This document shows positions 49,396 through 62,170 of a DNA stretch of 64,000 nucleotides, piece by piece. Under the pieces are notes generated by a model. The model made no database searches. It saw only the letters and a program-made list of their open reading frames with translations, and was not told where the DNA came from. Source of the stretch: Batillaria attramentaria (Eukaryota > Mollusca > Gastropoda > Batillariidae); assembly GCA_018292915.2 (NCBI GenBank), contig JACVVK020000039.1, forward strand, positions 596,001 to 660,000, read 5' to 3'. Position numbers and translations under genes: made by a program. Numbering within the stretch: the stretch's first letter is position 1; the number at the start of each line of letters is the position of its first letter.

Positions 49396-51191
49396 ACCAA
49401 GACGTGATTATACACATCACAAACACAAAACGACACAAACAATTAAACCTCCAACTGCATTATCAAAACACTATCTTTGTATTCCCTTGCTTATGCACTC
49501 CTCAACGCAACTCAAGAGAGCACCTGAGTAAACGTCACAGTGTTTGTTCTAGGCCCTAAATCTGTCACACTCGGTGGTTAAAAAAAAGTCTGTCTCACAG
49601 TGGTGTCAATGAAATACAAGGAAAATTTACTGCTTCCTTTCAAAGAATCCAAAAGGATCTCTTCATTTTTTTTTTTAACAACGCCGACTAACCGTTTGTT
49701 ATTATTCCAAAACAGTTACATAAGATCGAATGTGGATTAAATGGGTCAAGGTCGCTGATCAACCTTGAATTGTCTGCTTACATTACAAAAGCATGCTGGC
49801 ATAAACGCCGTGTGCAAAATCATGGCTTCCCCAGGGGCGTCGTTGCCAAGATTTGAGCCAGAACTGGTCTTACAACTGGATACCAAGGGTTCTGCGGCAA
49901 CACGTTCCTGTGTTGTGACACCCAGTTTACATCCAGTCAATCCAGTGTCAAGTTATAGAACCCAGAGGCACTCCGTGAAGACCATTCATGCTTGTTGCGC
50001 TTACAAATACAGTTGTACGAGAGAGAGAGAGAGAGGGGGGGGGGGGCAAGCGCTGTTTGGTGGCTATTTTTAGAAACTTTGTCGATCGACGTGTAAGCAC
50101 AGTAATGAAGGCTTTAGGCCAAAGAAAGTCATATTTCTGTACTGTTGGAAGCCGCAAAGTCACGAAAACGGTCGCCATGGCTAAAGCGGGAACATCACTT
50201 CACCTGGCACAGTACAGACGCAGTGCTGTGCAAGCGACAGTTCTTCCCCTCAGACTGAACTCATTACGAACATAGGGTATAGTGTTGTCTGATGGGCGTT
50301 ACTGCTGTAGACTTCTCCGCAGCAGCACACCTGGAGCAGGATGGATGTTAGTGTTGGTGACGTACGGAACATTGCACAGAACGTAGAAGGGCGTGCGGGC
50401 ACGTGGTTCGTGGACACCGCCTCCGGACAACTCCCCATCATAAAGTTAGTTGTCGGATTTGCTCAAAGGGCTTGGTGGTGTTTTACGGTAGCGAAAACAA
50501 TACAATGCACTCTCTTACCTTGGATGACCGTAACCACAGAGAGAGAGAGAGAGGGGGGGGGGGGGGCAGGCTCCGGGACCGAAAGCAGCTGTTCCTGATT
50601 TGAATATTTTAATGTGTTTCAGTGGCGTGATACGTTTGTGTCAAATTTGGCCATGTCAGTGACGAAGTCCTGAATGCAGATTGCACGATCGAAGAGGTAG
50701 TTGCGAAACCGTGAGTGGGTGGAATATCACTCTCAAGTTTTGTGGGTGTGAAAAATTGACTAGAGTCATATTCTATATTCTTTGAGCGATTGTGAAGATT
50801 TACAAACAAACAGCGATTGTGTTGCGTGCGTAATTGCAAGTAAAACAGGTGTGCTTGCACCGGCGTACAAAGGGGATTCCCCTGATCAAGACGTGGCGAC
50901 TGGCGTGACACCGGCCTAGAGCTCTCTCTCTGTCTCTCTCTCCCGGCCCGACTGCACAAATATTTGCAAACTCACTGATCAGTTTTTTTTTAATTAAATT
51001 TTTATTGTCTTAAATTTACGAACATGCCTTTTGCGTTTTCTTGTTGCGTGATAATCATTTCGTTGGTTTAACAGACCACTCCACCCGGTATTTGTTGACA
51101 TTCTTTCCTAACTCACCCATGTAACCACATCGTTTTTCTTATTGCAGTGTGCTTTAATTTCTTTTTCTTTCTTTAACGATTGCTTGTACTG

Positions 51192-51193
<2 letters not shown>

Positions 51194-51275
<82 letters not shown>
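51194..51275 (+). repeat. (TG)n microsatellite
   Basis: About 80 bases of TG, followed closely by a (GTT)n block. Confidence 0.95.
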
Positions 51276-51279
<4 letters not shown>

Positions 51280-52718
51280 CTTCTTGATGTTGTTGTTGTT
51301 GTTGTTGTTAAATGGCTTACACTTTTCACTTTGAGGTCGTGGCAATTGGATGTTTTTGGGGTTTTTTTTTCCGCTACTTCCTCATAGCTCAATTACTAAA
51401 AAATTCTATCGTTTGGAGGCCGTCAAAAATGTTTTGTAAAATGCGTGAGAATTTTCCCGCCTAAGGGCACGTTGAATGGCTTAGATTTCTATCTTCAACA
51501 GTTTTCACCTTCTCCCGGTATCAGTCGCGTCAAGTGAAGCGAACCGGAATTGCATGCCATGAATCAGATCTGTCGGTGTAGCTGTTGTGTCACCGACGAA
51601 GCGATGACGTAGGAGAGAATGAGTGAAAGGGGGGGGGGGGGGGGTGTTAGATAATTGCTCAATACAAGCGCTTGTTTGACTTAACGGGCTTTGTACTGCG
51701 CTGACGAAAACCGTATCCCGAGTTTTATCTCGAGACCATCGGAGGTGGGACAAGCACGCTTTGTTTCCCCTGTTTGCCCTTGCCTCATTCAGAGTAACAA
51801 CGCCCCCCTCCCCGATCCCCCCCCCCTCCCCACCACCCTCTCAACATTCACCCCTCCCCTCCCCTCCCCTTCCCTCCCCTCCCCCGGGCCTCCCAGCCCC
51901 TCAACATTCACGGCTCAGTCTGCACGCGAGCCTGCCATAATATAACGTTGTTAAAAAAAAAAAAGTAGTTGACGAATCTACGAAATCTGTGCTCTTATAA
52001 CTGTTAGATTAATTGAGTGATAACACTCCAGGCGTGTATTTAGGTCAGGGCTGGCATGGCCTAACAGCCCGTTGGCACGTCCGCTTCTTCTTTTTATAAA
52101 TTTATTGCCGGAGTGTAGATTGACTCCAGTCCACAAAACTACGCCAACTGTCCTAAACACTGACCTGATTTTTTTTCTTTTCTTAAATATACTTTGGACG
52201 CAGCAAAGTATGAAAATGGTGGCAATGGTCAAAGGGGGGACGGACTTTAGGACCAGCTCTTTCGATTTTTTCTCACGGCCTGCACCACTGATCTACCCAA
52301 TTCACGATCGCCGTACGCTGCCTCCTCCCCCAACCAGTCCATCTCCAGCCCACCCCCCCCACCCCCGCCTCCATCCAGCCACCCCCGCCCCTAACTCTCC
52401 CCACCCCACCCCACCCCACCCCCTTCACATTTCTGTCTACGCCATTAATCGACCATGTGAATTTTCTCTCAAAATTTGCCCAAGGGCGTGTGACAGTTTG
52501 ATTGGTTCAACTCGAGCTCAATGAGGACTTGAGTAAGCCGATTTGTGACACCGATCACCTGTGTCCTGTTCATAAACGTTTCTAGGTTTCCGCAAACATC
52601 CTAGGACATTTCTACACCACCCACTGGTTTTGTCAGTCAGCTGCGTGATCTTATCAGGATTACAACTGGATGCCTATAGCCACAGATACATACACAGTTG
52701 TAAGCGGCGGAATCCACA

Positions 52719-52914
52719 CGGTTCACTGACCGTGACCCCCCAGTCTCGGTTCACTGACCGTGACCCCCCAGTCTCGGTTCACTGACCGTGACCCCCAGTC
52801 TCGGTTCACTGACCGTGACCCCCCAGTCTCGGTTCACTGACCGTGACCCCCCAGTCTCGGTTCACTGACCGTGACCCCCCAGTCTCGGTTCACTGACCGT
52901 GACCCCCCAGTCTC
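52719..52914 (+). repeat. 28-bp minisatellite, 7 copies
   Basis: Units read cggttcactgaccgtgaccc then cccagtct; one copy lacks a C. The copies are almost identical. Confidence 0.95.
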
Positions 52915-55489
52915 AGAGGGTTGCATGTAGACGAAAGACCATTGGTTCTTGAGGTTTCCGCCTACGCGGGGGGTTTCGGGTAGACGTTAGAGTTTCCGGG
53001 TAGACGTTAGAGTTTCCGGGTGGACTGATGTCACGTAGTTTTTTCTCAGCCTAACACGTAATAAGAGCACAGACGTAAGCCGGATATGAAGAATGGTCAG
53101 AACGGCTGCAGCCAGCTACAACTGCTATCACAGAGTCATTCTTCACCAAAATATCATATTTGTATTGGACTATATTCATGTCCAATAAAAGGAAGAAGTT
53201 TATGAATTAATAAACATATACTTACAATGTCGGAATCAGGGACTGAAAACAGGAGTTCCGTCCCTTCATCATCACGGCTGCAGTCAACGAATCAGTTTTT
53301 TTTTTTTTTTGGTTTTGTTTTGTTTTTCTTTTTCGGGCTCACCTAACCAAAACAGTTTCTTATCTCCAACGCAGGAGACTTTAAGCGCTATGTATTTGTG
53401 TTAATATAATATGTTAATAATTTGTATAAATGCACCTTAGTCTTCAACAAAATGCCTTTACATCAGCAGAAAGACACCAGAACCTACATTTTAATTTAAC
53501 GAAATACATTATGTGTCAGTTTCGCTGCTACTGTAACACTGAGCTACAGTACAAATATAGCCACACCGGATGCAGTTGATGTAGATAAATAAATAAATGA
53601 AGGATACATCCCCTATAAACCACAAAATGCCTTCACCATCCAGCTGTAACCAGTGAATTCTGCCCTGGAGTTATGTGGCCTTCACCTTACCCAATACAAT
53701 AACCTTACGGACGGTTGCCGAAGGGGAAGTCATTTTAACCACTAGTTGTTTCCCCTTGCGTGAAAAAATATGCAAATGGTGAAATTATTGTCCCGGATGG
53801 AGCTTACCACGTCGTCGGTACGAGCAACTGGTGTGTGACGCTGTAAGATACTGAAATGCCTGTCTATACAGAGGCACACAGCTGTAGTATACGATAAAAT
53901 TATCAGATTCAGTGGACCATTCAGCCGATTGGCAAACACACAAAAAACGTTACCGGAACGATGCTGCAGCATTTCCGGTTATGTTTTTTTTTTTTTTTTT
54001 TTTTTCCAATCGGTTTTGGTGTTTCCAGGTCTACTTTTTCCTTATCCTGTTGAATGTTATCATGTTGAATATGTTCGTATACAACAGCCAAGTTTATGGA
54101 GAAACGTTCAGAGACATCAAGGAAAACATTTGAGCGAACTTATCTCACTATTCTCAGTAATGTATTGTTTCTAACAACTCAGTTCTCGGAGTGTGCCGTT
54201 CGTTCAAATGCATAAAAAAAGAAACTGCCACGATTGCTTGCTTCCGGAAATCACCGCCCTTTTGATTACCTTCAGTTTGCGAATTAAAAATATCGATTTT
54301 ATGTGGTAACTTGAGCAAGGCCTAAAACTGAAAATCTCAAAAAGCAATGTAGCTTACAGTGTACAAAATGTTCATATCTTGGAGGTGTCGGTATTGTGTC
54401 TTAGACCTTCGTAAGCGGCAGTTTTCCCCCCAAGCGTCCGTTACGAATATAGAGCCTTTAACGCAGAACCATGGGCCCCGACACTACCAGATCGTCAGCA
54501 GACTGAAGTTGGTCGTCACACAGAAACGTTACCAGTGCCTACAACAAACGTGACGTTTCCCTCACGCTGTCGTACATAATTATGCCTTTCATGCGTATGG
54601 AAACTTTCATAAGATGGGAATTTTCTTCTCAACAATGCGCCGCAAAATGACAGTCTCCACACTGCATGTCCAGAATGCGTGTATTCATGTCCGTTCCCTA
54701 CACATTCCTTCGCTTACGCCATCAGATCATAAGGGGATCATAAGACGGGGTATTTCCTTCTCAACAATGCGTCACTTCCGGAAGTACTGATCCACGCAGG
54801 AGTTACTGAACACAAGGAAAAGATTGAATTTCTCACAATGCCTTCTCAGTCGACAGACTCTGACAATGAATAGTCATCAGTATCCGAAACTAATTTTCCG
54901 ATCGTTCCGGTTTCGGTGTTCCCACACCTCAAAAGATTTCATTTCCTCCGTTTCCACATGCGTCCGGAATTTCTTGGAAAGAGAGCCTCAAATTGTTGTA
55001 CGGATTATCGGACTATAAGGTAATGATCGTATCCCGGATGGTAACCTAATTTCTTGTTCTGCGTTCGATGACAGAGGTGCATCTTGCGACATACTGTATG
55101 TCTAGAGGGAATCACGGGTTTTACTACCGTAATCAATACCGCATATTGCATCCGTCTTTTCAGTTCAGCTCAGTGCCTCTCTACGCCGCCGGTTGAGTGG
55201 ACTGTGTAATGCAAGCTTTCTGGGATCAGCCGGGACAGTCATGCGTCAGTTGTGGCAAGGACAGAAGGCGACAATGACTGACACAGTTTCCATTACCCCC
55301 CCCCCCCCCCTCTCCTCCCCCGATGTAAAAACTCAATAGGACGTAAAGATCCAAAAATAGGCGAGAAACACCCTCCCTTTGTCGACGTCATGATCATTGT
55401 CTGGAGCCCCATTGGCTGCAAGTTTTGTTATTACAGCTCCGAATGTAGGTGTTGATATAATTCCTGACGGTTGGATGTATGATTCTCTC

Positions 55490-55491
<2 letters not shown>

Positions 55492-55573
<82 letters not shown>
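55492..55573 (+). repeat. (TG)n(AG)n microsatellite
   Basis: About 54 bases of TG, then about 26 of AG. Confidence 0.95.
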
Positions 55574-55577
<4 letters not shown>

Positions 55578-55625
55578 CGATGCTTTGCTCGTCTGTCTTA
55601 AGGAATGTCAGCCGATCAACTTGAA

Positions 55626-55722
55626 AGTCATTTCGCTTTCTCTCGGCATCGACAGCTACGAACCAGTTTTTCATCTGTTTATAACAGTCGCGACTACGTC
55701 AAAAGAAATGTACAAAGCGGCT
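55626..55722 (+). repeat. Dispersed duplicate, copy 1
   Basis: Matches 56695-56803 with scattered differences. Shared blocks include aaccagtttttcatctg and aaaagaaatgtacaaagcgg. Confidence 0.85.
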
Positions 55723-56049
55723 ATGTCAGGTACATAGGACTCAATTGTAGTGTTGCTCCCCCCCCCCCCCCCCCACACACACCTTTTCCGTTCCATTGGT
55801 AGGCAGACCTTTTTCTCGGAACTTACGCTCAAAACTGACCAGTGCCGGTCCAGCTCCACATTAAGAGTAAACTACCGAAGCGTGTCCCCGCGAAATGGGA
55901 TTGGTCACTAAGTCAGGTGAGGCTAAAACTAGTGCAAAAGCAGTGACTTTTATCTATAGAAATGGCTGGTTTGCACCTGCGGCTCACCATTCAAATATTA
56001 TCGCGGACGTCTATATGTCTACTGGCCAGAGAGAGAAAGAGAGAGAGAG

Positions 56050-56327
56050 AGAGACTTGTACCCGTTGATGGTCACAGGGCCCACCTGTGCCGCCTTGGGC
56101 TGTCACACTCACCAGACTGTCCGTGCAGAACAGCCCCTCAAACCCCGGAACACATTCTGCAGTCCTGCCCCCTCTTCAAAGAAGCAAGGACACAACACTG
56201 GCCGAACGGAGCCACTCTGGCAGAGAAACTCTGGGGCAGCAAAACAGACCTCTTGAAGACCACTGCATAAAGACCACAAACCTAATCATCTGAGGCGGAG
56301 TCCAGAACAGGGAACGCAGAAGAAGAA
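56050..56327 (+). pseudogene. 3' end of a non-LTR retrotransposon (RNase-H-side tail)
   Basis: The frame from 56050 reads like the C-terminus of LINE polyproteins with an RNase H domain: a GHRAHLCRLGL segment, then CPC..APQTPEHILQSCPLF, a C-x-C...H...C knuckle typical of the region downstream of RNase H. A frameshift near 56265 separates it from the expected ending (KTTNLII), and the 3' UTR ends in a (gaa)n-like aacgcagaagaagaag. An AG tract truncates it at the 5' side. Dead fragment of an I/Nimb-like LINE (clade is inference). Confidence 0.75.
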
Positions 56328-56694
56328 GATGGTCACAGGTCACTGGCTATCCAGAAATAACCCTTTATTTCTGACGTGCGCCGCCCAGCTGAACATCTAT
56401 TTACAGTGCGTCCAGGAAATATTCCTGCTGTGACGTTCGCCATCCACTGCGGGGGTCATTCGAGCAAAACTGACAGCAGTTTTCTTTGTATGAATGGGGG
56501 CGGTGGCCAGTAGCCAGCAACATTTTGTTGACCACTCGCCACAACTGGCCGGTACAAGGTCTGTGACCCGCCGATCGGCTTCAGCCCACGCAAAGCATAA
56601 AGACGCGGTTGACATTACAGTGTGTTTCGGGAAACATTACTTGTTAGTCGTCAAGTTGTTGTTGTTCACACAGGTGTAGGCAGCCGCTGAAAAA

Positions 56695-56803
56695 CATTTC
56701 ACTTTCTCTCGGTATCGACAGCTATGAACCAGTTTTTCATCTGCCTATTAGTTATAACAATCGCGACTACTAGTACGTCAGTCAAAAGAAATGTACAAAG
56801 CGG
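56695..56803 (+). repeat. Dispersed duplicate, copy 2
   Basis: Diverged second copy of 55626-55722, with short insertions (near attag and ctagta). The LINE tail lies between the two copies. Confidence 0.85.
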
Positions 56804-57361
56804 AGCTTCATCAGTCAGTACTCTGTTGACTGACCACACGGAAACATGACAGACGTGGACAGAATGGGTTGATGGTCAGTCTCAGTCGCCGTGGGAGGGA
56901 GAACTATTAATATTTTGTACATGTATACTGTATTTGACTTCTCCGCTGCACGTTTTCTCTATTTAAGAGCACACCGGCTTATAAGTGTTTGGCTTGTTGT
57001 GCAGTCGCCGGGCCTCGTGAAAATTGTGTGACGGAAAGTATGGTATGGTATGGTAGACTTCTCCTCGGCGCACGTATCCATCTCTAATGAGATGCTCTAG
57101 GCGCCGCAAGACTGGAGGACGAAGCAGGGAAAGCCTGCTGCCGCTAGGCGCTACTTTGTGTGCAAACCTCCACCCTGCTATTCACTCTGGTGCGTGCGAC
57201 AGTATTTCTGTTTTACCACGCCACCGGCCACAGCCTACTCTTCTTCGAAAGATGAACGTGGGATTTTTACCGTGCACACTTGATATTTGTGCGTGCGTGT
57301 GTACACGAAGGCGAGACAGGCACCGCAAACGAGTCTGCACATGGATTTGACTCGATATGGT

Positions 57362-57462
57362 ATGAAAAAATCCAACCATATTCCTGCCCACCGGGAACTC
57401 GAACCAGGCAGCTCAGGATCCGAAGTCGGATGCCTTAACCACTAGACCAAATCCCCTGTCGT
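57362..57462 (-). mobile_element. tRNA-like SINE head of a second family
   Basis: The minus strand reads ggtctagtggttaaggcatc (A-box-like), then gcctggttcgagttccc (B box). Acceptor and T stems do not pair well, so this is not a working tRNA gene. It differs from the other SINE family in head and flanks. Confidence 0.65.
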
Positions 57463-57494
57463 ACATGTGTACACGTATATTTGTTCAGGGTGGG

Positions 57495-57640
57495 TGGGGT
57501 GGGTGTTTGACGTCCTTTTCCACCACATAAGGGTGATATCAAAGACGGGGCAACGATGAAAAAGCCAGCGCAATATTTGGCCCCAGCCGGGGTTCGAACT
57601 CACGACCCGAGCATTGGAAGTCCAGCGCTCTCCCCGTTTA
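57495..57640 (-). mobile_element. tRNA-derived SINE, first family
   Basis: Same order of modules as 6709-6875 on the minus strand: gagcgctggacttccaatgc, B box gagttcgaacccc, body and ggaaaaggacgtcaaac tail. The outer part of the A box is missing. It lies next to the second-family SINE in the same orientation. Confidence 0.85.
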
Positions 57641-58478
57641 ATTGTTCAAAACTAATAACTTGAAACTAATAATAATAATAATAATACATTGCGCTGTAAC
57701 CTATTAATAAATAACAGTTCTAAGCGCTTAACTGAAAAACAGGAAGCCAGTGCAGGGAGCGGAGTGCAGGAGACATGACACTGTTATCAGACTTTTTCAA
57801 GCGCGGAAGGACTAGGCGGACAGCAATGTTCTGAATGGATGAAGCAGGGAGCCTGATCGGTGGGGGATGGGTGGTGGGTGGTCGGATACAGTCCGTTCAC
57901 ACACATGACGAATGGCCCAGTCTTTCTGAACGTCAGAGAAATATCAACAAGTTGTTAAGTGATTGATGGACATCTGACTAAATGTTGCCATGTAAGTTAG
58001 TGCGTCTCGCTAAACTGAACTGTTGACGACACCTTTAAATGATGCACGATGTACGTCATACCGGTCAGTGCGCGTGCTTGATAAAATCGCATTACCCTCT
58101 GCCCTACGCTCCACACCTGACGCGACCATGGAAGCATGCATATATATGTATGGAAAGATAATACGTATAACTTGTAGTACGCATTCGGGTTTTCCCGATT
58201 ATATTAGTAATAAAACAGTGTTTATTATGTAGACGCTTTACCGAAGTTCTTGGCCGGTTCACAGTGCCGAGAAGTGAACAAAACACCCACGCTCACGTGC
58301 GTCACACGCAACCTCTCGCAACCTTAGCACAATCACGTGGTGCCAGTGATCAGCTCTGCTGTTTAGGTTTCGGGACTTATTCTCAAATTATTCTTGAATA
58401 TTTCTAATGCAGATGTAATTTCCATTGAGAAACTTGGTGAGACAGGCGTGGTGGTTTCTGACCGACCTGAAACTACTA

Positions 58479-58758
58479 GAATGCTCGCGGGCCACTCACC
58501 ACGGGTGACAAATGCCCAATACCTGTTTGTGGACACAGGGAATTGATGACAGGGAAAGGACCATCACACAAACTTTACATCAAGTCCTACACATTGCAAG
58601 TAGATGACACTACCAGGTTTCATATCAAAGTCCGACTTCGATCATACGTGTCCCATAATATGTACATAGGTGACGCTTTTCAACTGTACAGACTGAAAGC
58701 AAGGCCGAGGTGTAGGGATACTGGATCTCATGAGGGCAGAACACACAACCAGACATGA
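58479..58758 (+). other. Unassigned 92-codon open frame
   Basis: Open from AAT just after a TAG at 58476-58478 to TGA near 58756. It contains CPIPVCGHREL, then KLYIKSYTLQVDD and FHIKVRLRSY, a hydrophilic beta-like pattern unlike most frames here. No start codon context, family or clear splice partners could be shown; it could be an isolated exon (acceptor ctactag|aat) or chance. Confidence 0.25.
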
Positions 58759-59011
58759 ATTTCAAAAACGTTAAATGTTAGAGCATTTTGTGGCCTCTCC
58801 TGGCACTCTACATGTGAAACATGAATCCGATATTTATCTCATCGCTACTGACCCATGTTTTGCTAACGTACAGATTTTTCAGTCAGGCTAGGTTCCCCCC
58901 CCCCCCCCCCAAAAAAAAAAAGATTTCAGTCACCCAGACCGAAGAGTGTTGCCCATGTATGTACAGTACTTTCTTGCCAAGGTGCCACAGTGGTCGATAT
59001 TCCGGACAAAG

Positions 59012-59161
59012 GTCCTATACTTTTACAGTCAGCTGGGACATGTCCTATACTTTTACAGTCAGCTGGGACATGTCCTATACTTTTACAGTCAGCTGGGACA
59101 TGTCCTATACTTTTACAGTCAGCTGGGACATGTCCTATACTTTTACAGTCAGCTGGGACAT
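59012..59161 (+). repeat. 30-bp minisatellite, 5 copies
   Basis: Perfect units gtcctatacttttacagtca then gctgggacat. Each holds CAGCTG, an E-box palindrome. Confidence 0.95.
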
Positions 59162-59450
59162 ATGTCCTATTACAGATAGGAGGCCGTGCACTGGCTGATC
59201 ATAGTCAGAATCAAACAAACAACTGAAACAGGAAACACGCTGGTGTAACTGGTTGTAGTTTTTATTTCTACGCCACACCGTGGCACAACAGCAGTGTCTG
59301 AGGTTGTCATGGCAACCATTTCATTTTTCTCAGTTAACCGCACATACATTCATCCATCCTATCCATCCACTTGTGCATACATTCTGCCTGCTAAATGTCA
59401 TCACAAAGTCAGGCATGAAGGGCAAATAAAACAGCTACATGTATCATATT

Positions 59451-59480
59451 CACAAATACACATTCCATACTAGTGTGTTC

Positions 59481-59519
<39 letters not shown>

Positions 59520-59570
59520 TGATACACACACACACACACACACAAATACACATTCCATACTAGTGTGTTC

Positions 59571-59626
<56 letters not shown>

Positions 59627-59662
59627 GATACACACACACTGATACACACACACACACACACA
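59451..59662 (+). repeat. Duplicated compound (TC)n(AC)n block
   Basis: The sequence cacaaatacacattccatac with its following TC and AC tracts occurs at 59451 and again at 59541, a roughly 90-base duplication that includes unique sequence. Confidence 0.92.
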
Positions 59663-59922
59663 ATCACCTCTTCATTCATACTCTCTACACAACTGGAAAT
59701 ATATAGACATGTATGTGAGAATGCAAACACATACGATGTTTGTCTGATCAGCACGAATAACGGAAGAATGTTGTGGCAAAGTTATGACACTGGCAATGAA
59801 CAGTACATTAATCTTCATTCAGACACAATTATGTAAGATAGTATGTTGTGCACAGTTTAACGCTAGTAAGATCCAAGCATTTTCATATGGCCTCCAGCTT
59901 ATCATTCACACATTTAAACAGA

Positions 59923-59924
<2 letters not shown>

Positions 59925-59971
<47 letters not shown>
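59925..59971 (+). repeat. (AC)n microsatellite
   Basis: About 23 AC units. Confidence 0.95.
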
Positions 59972-59973
<2 letters not shown>

Positions 59974-60030
59974 TTCCACAAAGCATGCACCACTGAAAGA
60001 CCACTCACCATATCATCAAATCAAACAAAT

Positions 60031-60098
60031 CTATAGGTTTGTACATATCTATAGGTTTGTACATATCTATAGGTTTGTACATATCTATAGGTTTGTAC
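60031..60098 (+). repeat. 18-bp tandem repeat, 4 copies
   Basis: Units ctataggtttgtacatat; the last copy is slightly changed at its end. Confidence 0.95.
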
Positions 60099-61273
60099 AA
60101 ATGAACCTGGTCCTTGCAAGAAAACACACACACACACACACCCTAACTCTCTTCAAATATCCTGGATTTCGACAAACATTTTCACAATCAAAAGTTAAAA
60201 CTGTCTTATTTTTAACTGGTAAAACTTAGGCCGGTTAAACGTATTCTATCTAGACAGCTTGGCAATTTGTCCAAATGAAGGAGACAAAAAAAAAAAAAAA
60301 AAAACCCCAAAACAAACAACAGCAGCATTTCAGCCAATGCACGCTTAAAGTGCCCACCACATTCCATGGTTTGATTCATGCATACTGACTACTTCTCACA
60401 ACCTGCTAAGTGCATCAACGAGAGAGATCAATATTCATACTTTTAATTTATATGAATATTGAAATGTCATTCGACAATCCTTAGCAGTGATGGAAGTGAC
60501 GGCAACTGTAAGGAGAAATGTCTTGCTCTAGTTTGAAGACAGTAGATTGTTGTGAACTATTTGACGTTAGACTGTTGCTTTCTGCCTCTAGGTGACCCAG
60601 TTGTGGGTAGGAATTCCTAGGGCTGACAATGGCACCAGGGATGGAGGACAATTTCAATGTTTGTTTGTTTTGTTTGTTTTTAAGGGGAAACAAAATCAGA
60701 AGTTTGAAGAAGACAGGTCATTCAGTAAGGGAGACAATCCAAAGGCAGCCCACGAAGTGAAAGATCTGGAGAACCAGAAGAGCCCGTTCAGGCGTTGTCT
60801 AGCCCCTATTAAATTGTGAGGGTCACTAAGAGTTTTTATTATGACCAGGGCATTTTGTCTTGGAGAAAAAACAACCAAAAAAAACCCCCCAAAACAACAA
60901 CTGCCGCTCCTGTAGTAGTGAACCCAAGTTTTTCAGTACAAGTGATCTGCTAAGTGACAGATTTGTCGTTGACTATAAAGACACAAAGGAAAAAGAAAAT
61001 GTGCGACCAGCGCATGATTTAACGTGCTCACGCTACACAGTATCTGTTCTAGTACAACACAAGGTTGGGAAAAAACCTATCCAATCCAACCCATGTCCAC
61101 TTACTGTACACTTACACAGCGCACACATGAAAACCGCTTCATCTGCTTCAAAACTCTGACCTACAAGTAAAGAACAGACTAGATTAACACAGAGAAGCGA
61201 TTTTGCTCTGTCTGGGACTATTACGGGTCTGGATGTATGGTTTTAGGTAAATGATAAGGTTTTAAGAGCTTAC

Positions 61274-61289
61274 CTGAATGGTTGGAAAT
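61274..61289 (-). other. Candidate 16-base microexon
   Basis: On the minus strand a T/G-rich tract ending ttgtgtgttgtag is followed by atttccaaccattcag and then gtaagc. Both splice sites are strong and only 16 bases apart. It lies about 2 kb downstream of the NUS1 stop in the same orientation, so it could be part of an alternative 3' UTR or of another transcript. No flanking exon has been tied to it. Confidence 0.35.
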
Positions 61290-61967
61290 CTACAACACAC
61301 AAAAAGGGAAAGAAAAAAAAAAGGAAAGAAAAACAGCATTACATTGAAAAAAACACCACCACCCAAAACCTAGCTAAAAGAACCAAAGAAAAACAAGTGT
61401 TTAAAATACTACAAGTAATGTCCAATCAAAGCTGACCAGTTTGCAGCTGGCAAGACATGCCACTGGCTAAAAATACATCCATGAAAACACTACAGGAAGA
61501 GCAGACTGGCAGAAAGTAAATAGTTTACAAACTTTATGAAGCACTAAAGTAGATGCCTGAACAAAAACTGGATTTGTGTTACACAAGAAATGCCCATTAA
61601 ATTCATCAAATTAGTTTTTTTCTCTCTCTCACACACACACACAACCTGACTACTTTATACACTCTGGAAATGGTACTTGGTAGTACATATATACAGGATC
61701 TCATTGAGCACTTGTACTGTCATCTGGTAGCACTTAGGCCCTTTTACCACTGTATACCAGTGGATGTTGTTCCTGACACTAGTGTAACGGTTGTAACGTG
61801 GGGGTTATACCATTACATGTAGTGGTACATACAGAACTTTTTCCAGAAAAAAAAAGAGCAAAAGAAACCATTTGAAACAAAGCCAAAGATGAGAAGCACT
61901 TTTAAAAATGCCAATAATTTGTTTGAAAAAAATTCTTGGAGGCATGGTCACATTTTTTTTGTTTCTT

Positions 61968-62134
61968 CAGGGGCGCCGGAAGATGTTAGGGGGAGGGGGG
62001 CAGAATCTCAGAGGGGGAAAAGGCCAGAGCCAGTGAAAGGAAGGACGTTGCCCGGAGAAACTGAAAAGTGGAGGGGGGGGGGTTCAGATGCTGCGCAGAC
62101 AAAAACCTTTACGAACCACCTGCTTGGGTACGGG

Positions 62135-62170
<36 letters not shown>

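Larger units (their letters stand above)
49400..55490. other. 6 kb without a recognisable gene
   Basis: Contains microsatellites, C-rich runs (51790-51900, 52320-52430), the 28-bp array and AT-rich stretches. Open frames are short or low-complexity. Confidence 0.45.

Noticed and set aside
57362..57462. A working tRNA gene
   Set aside because: A and B boxes are present but the acceptor and T stems do not pair; it fits a SINE head.
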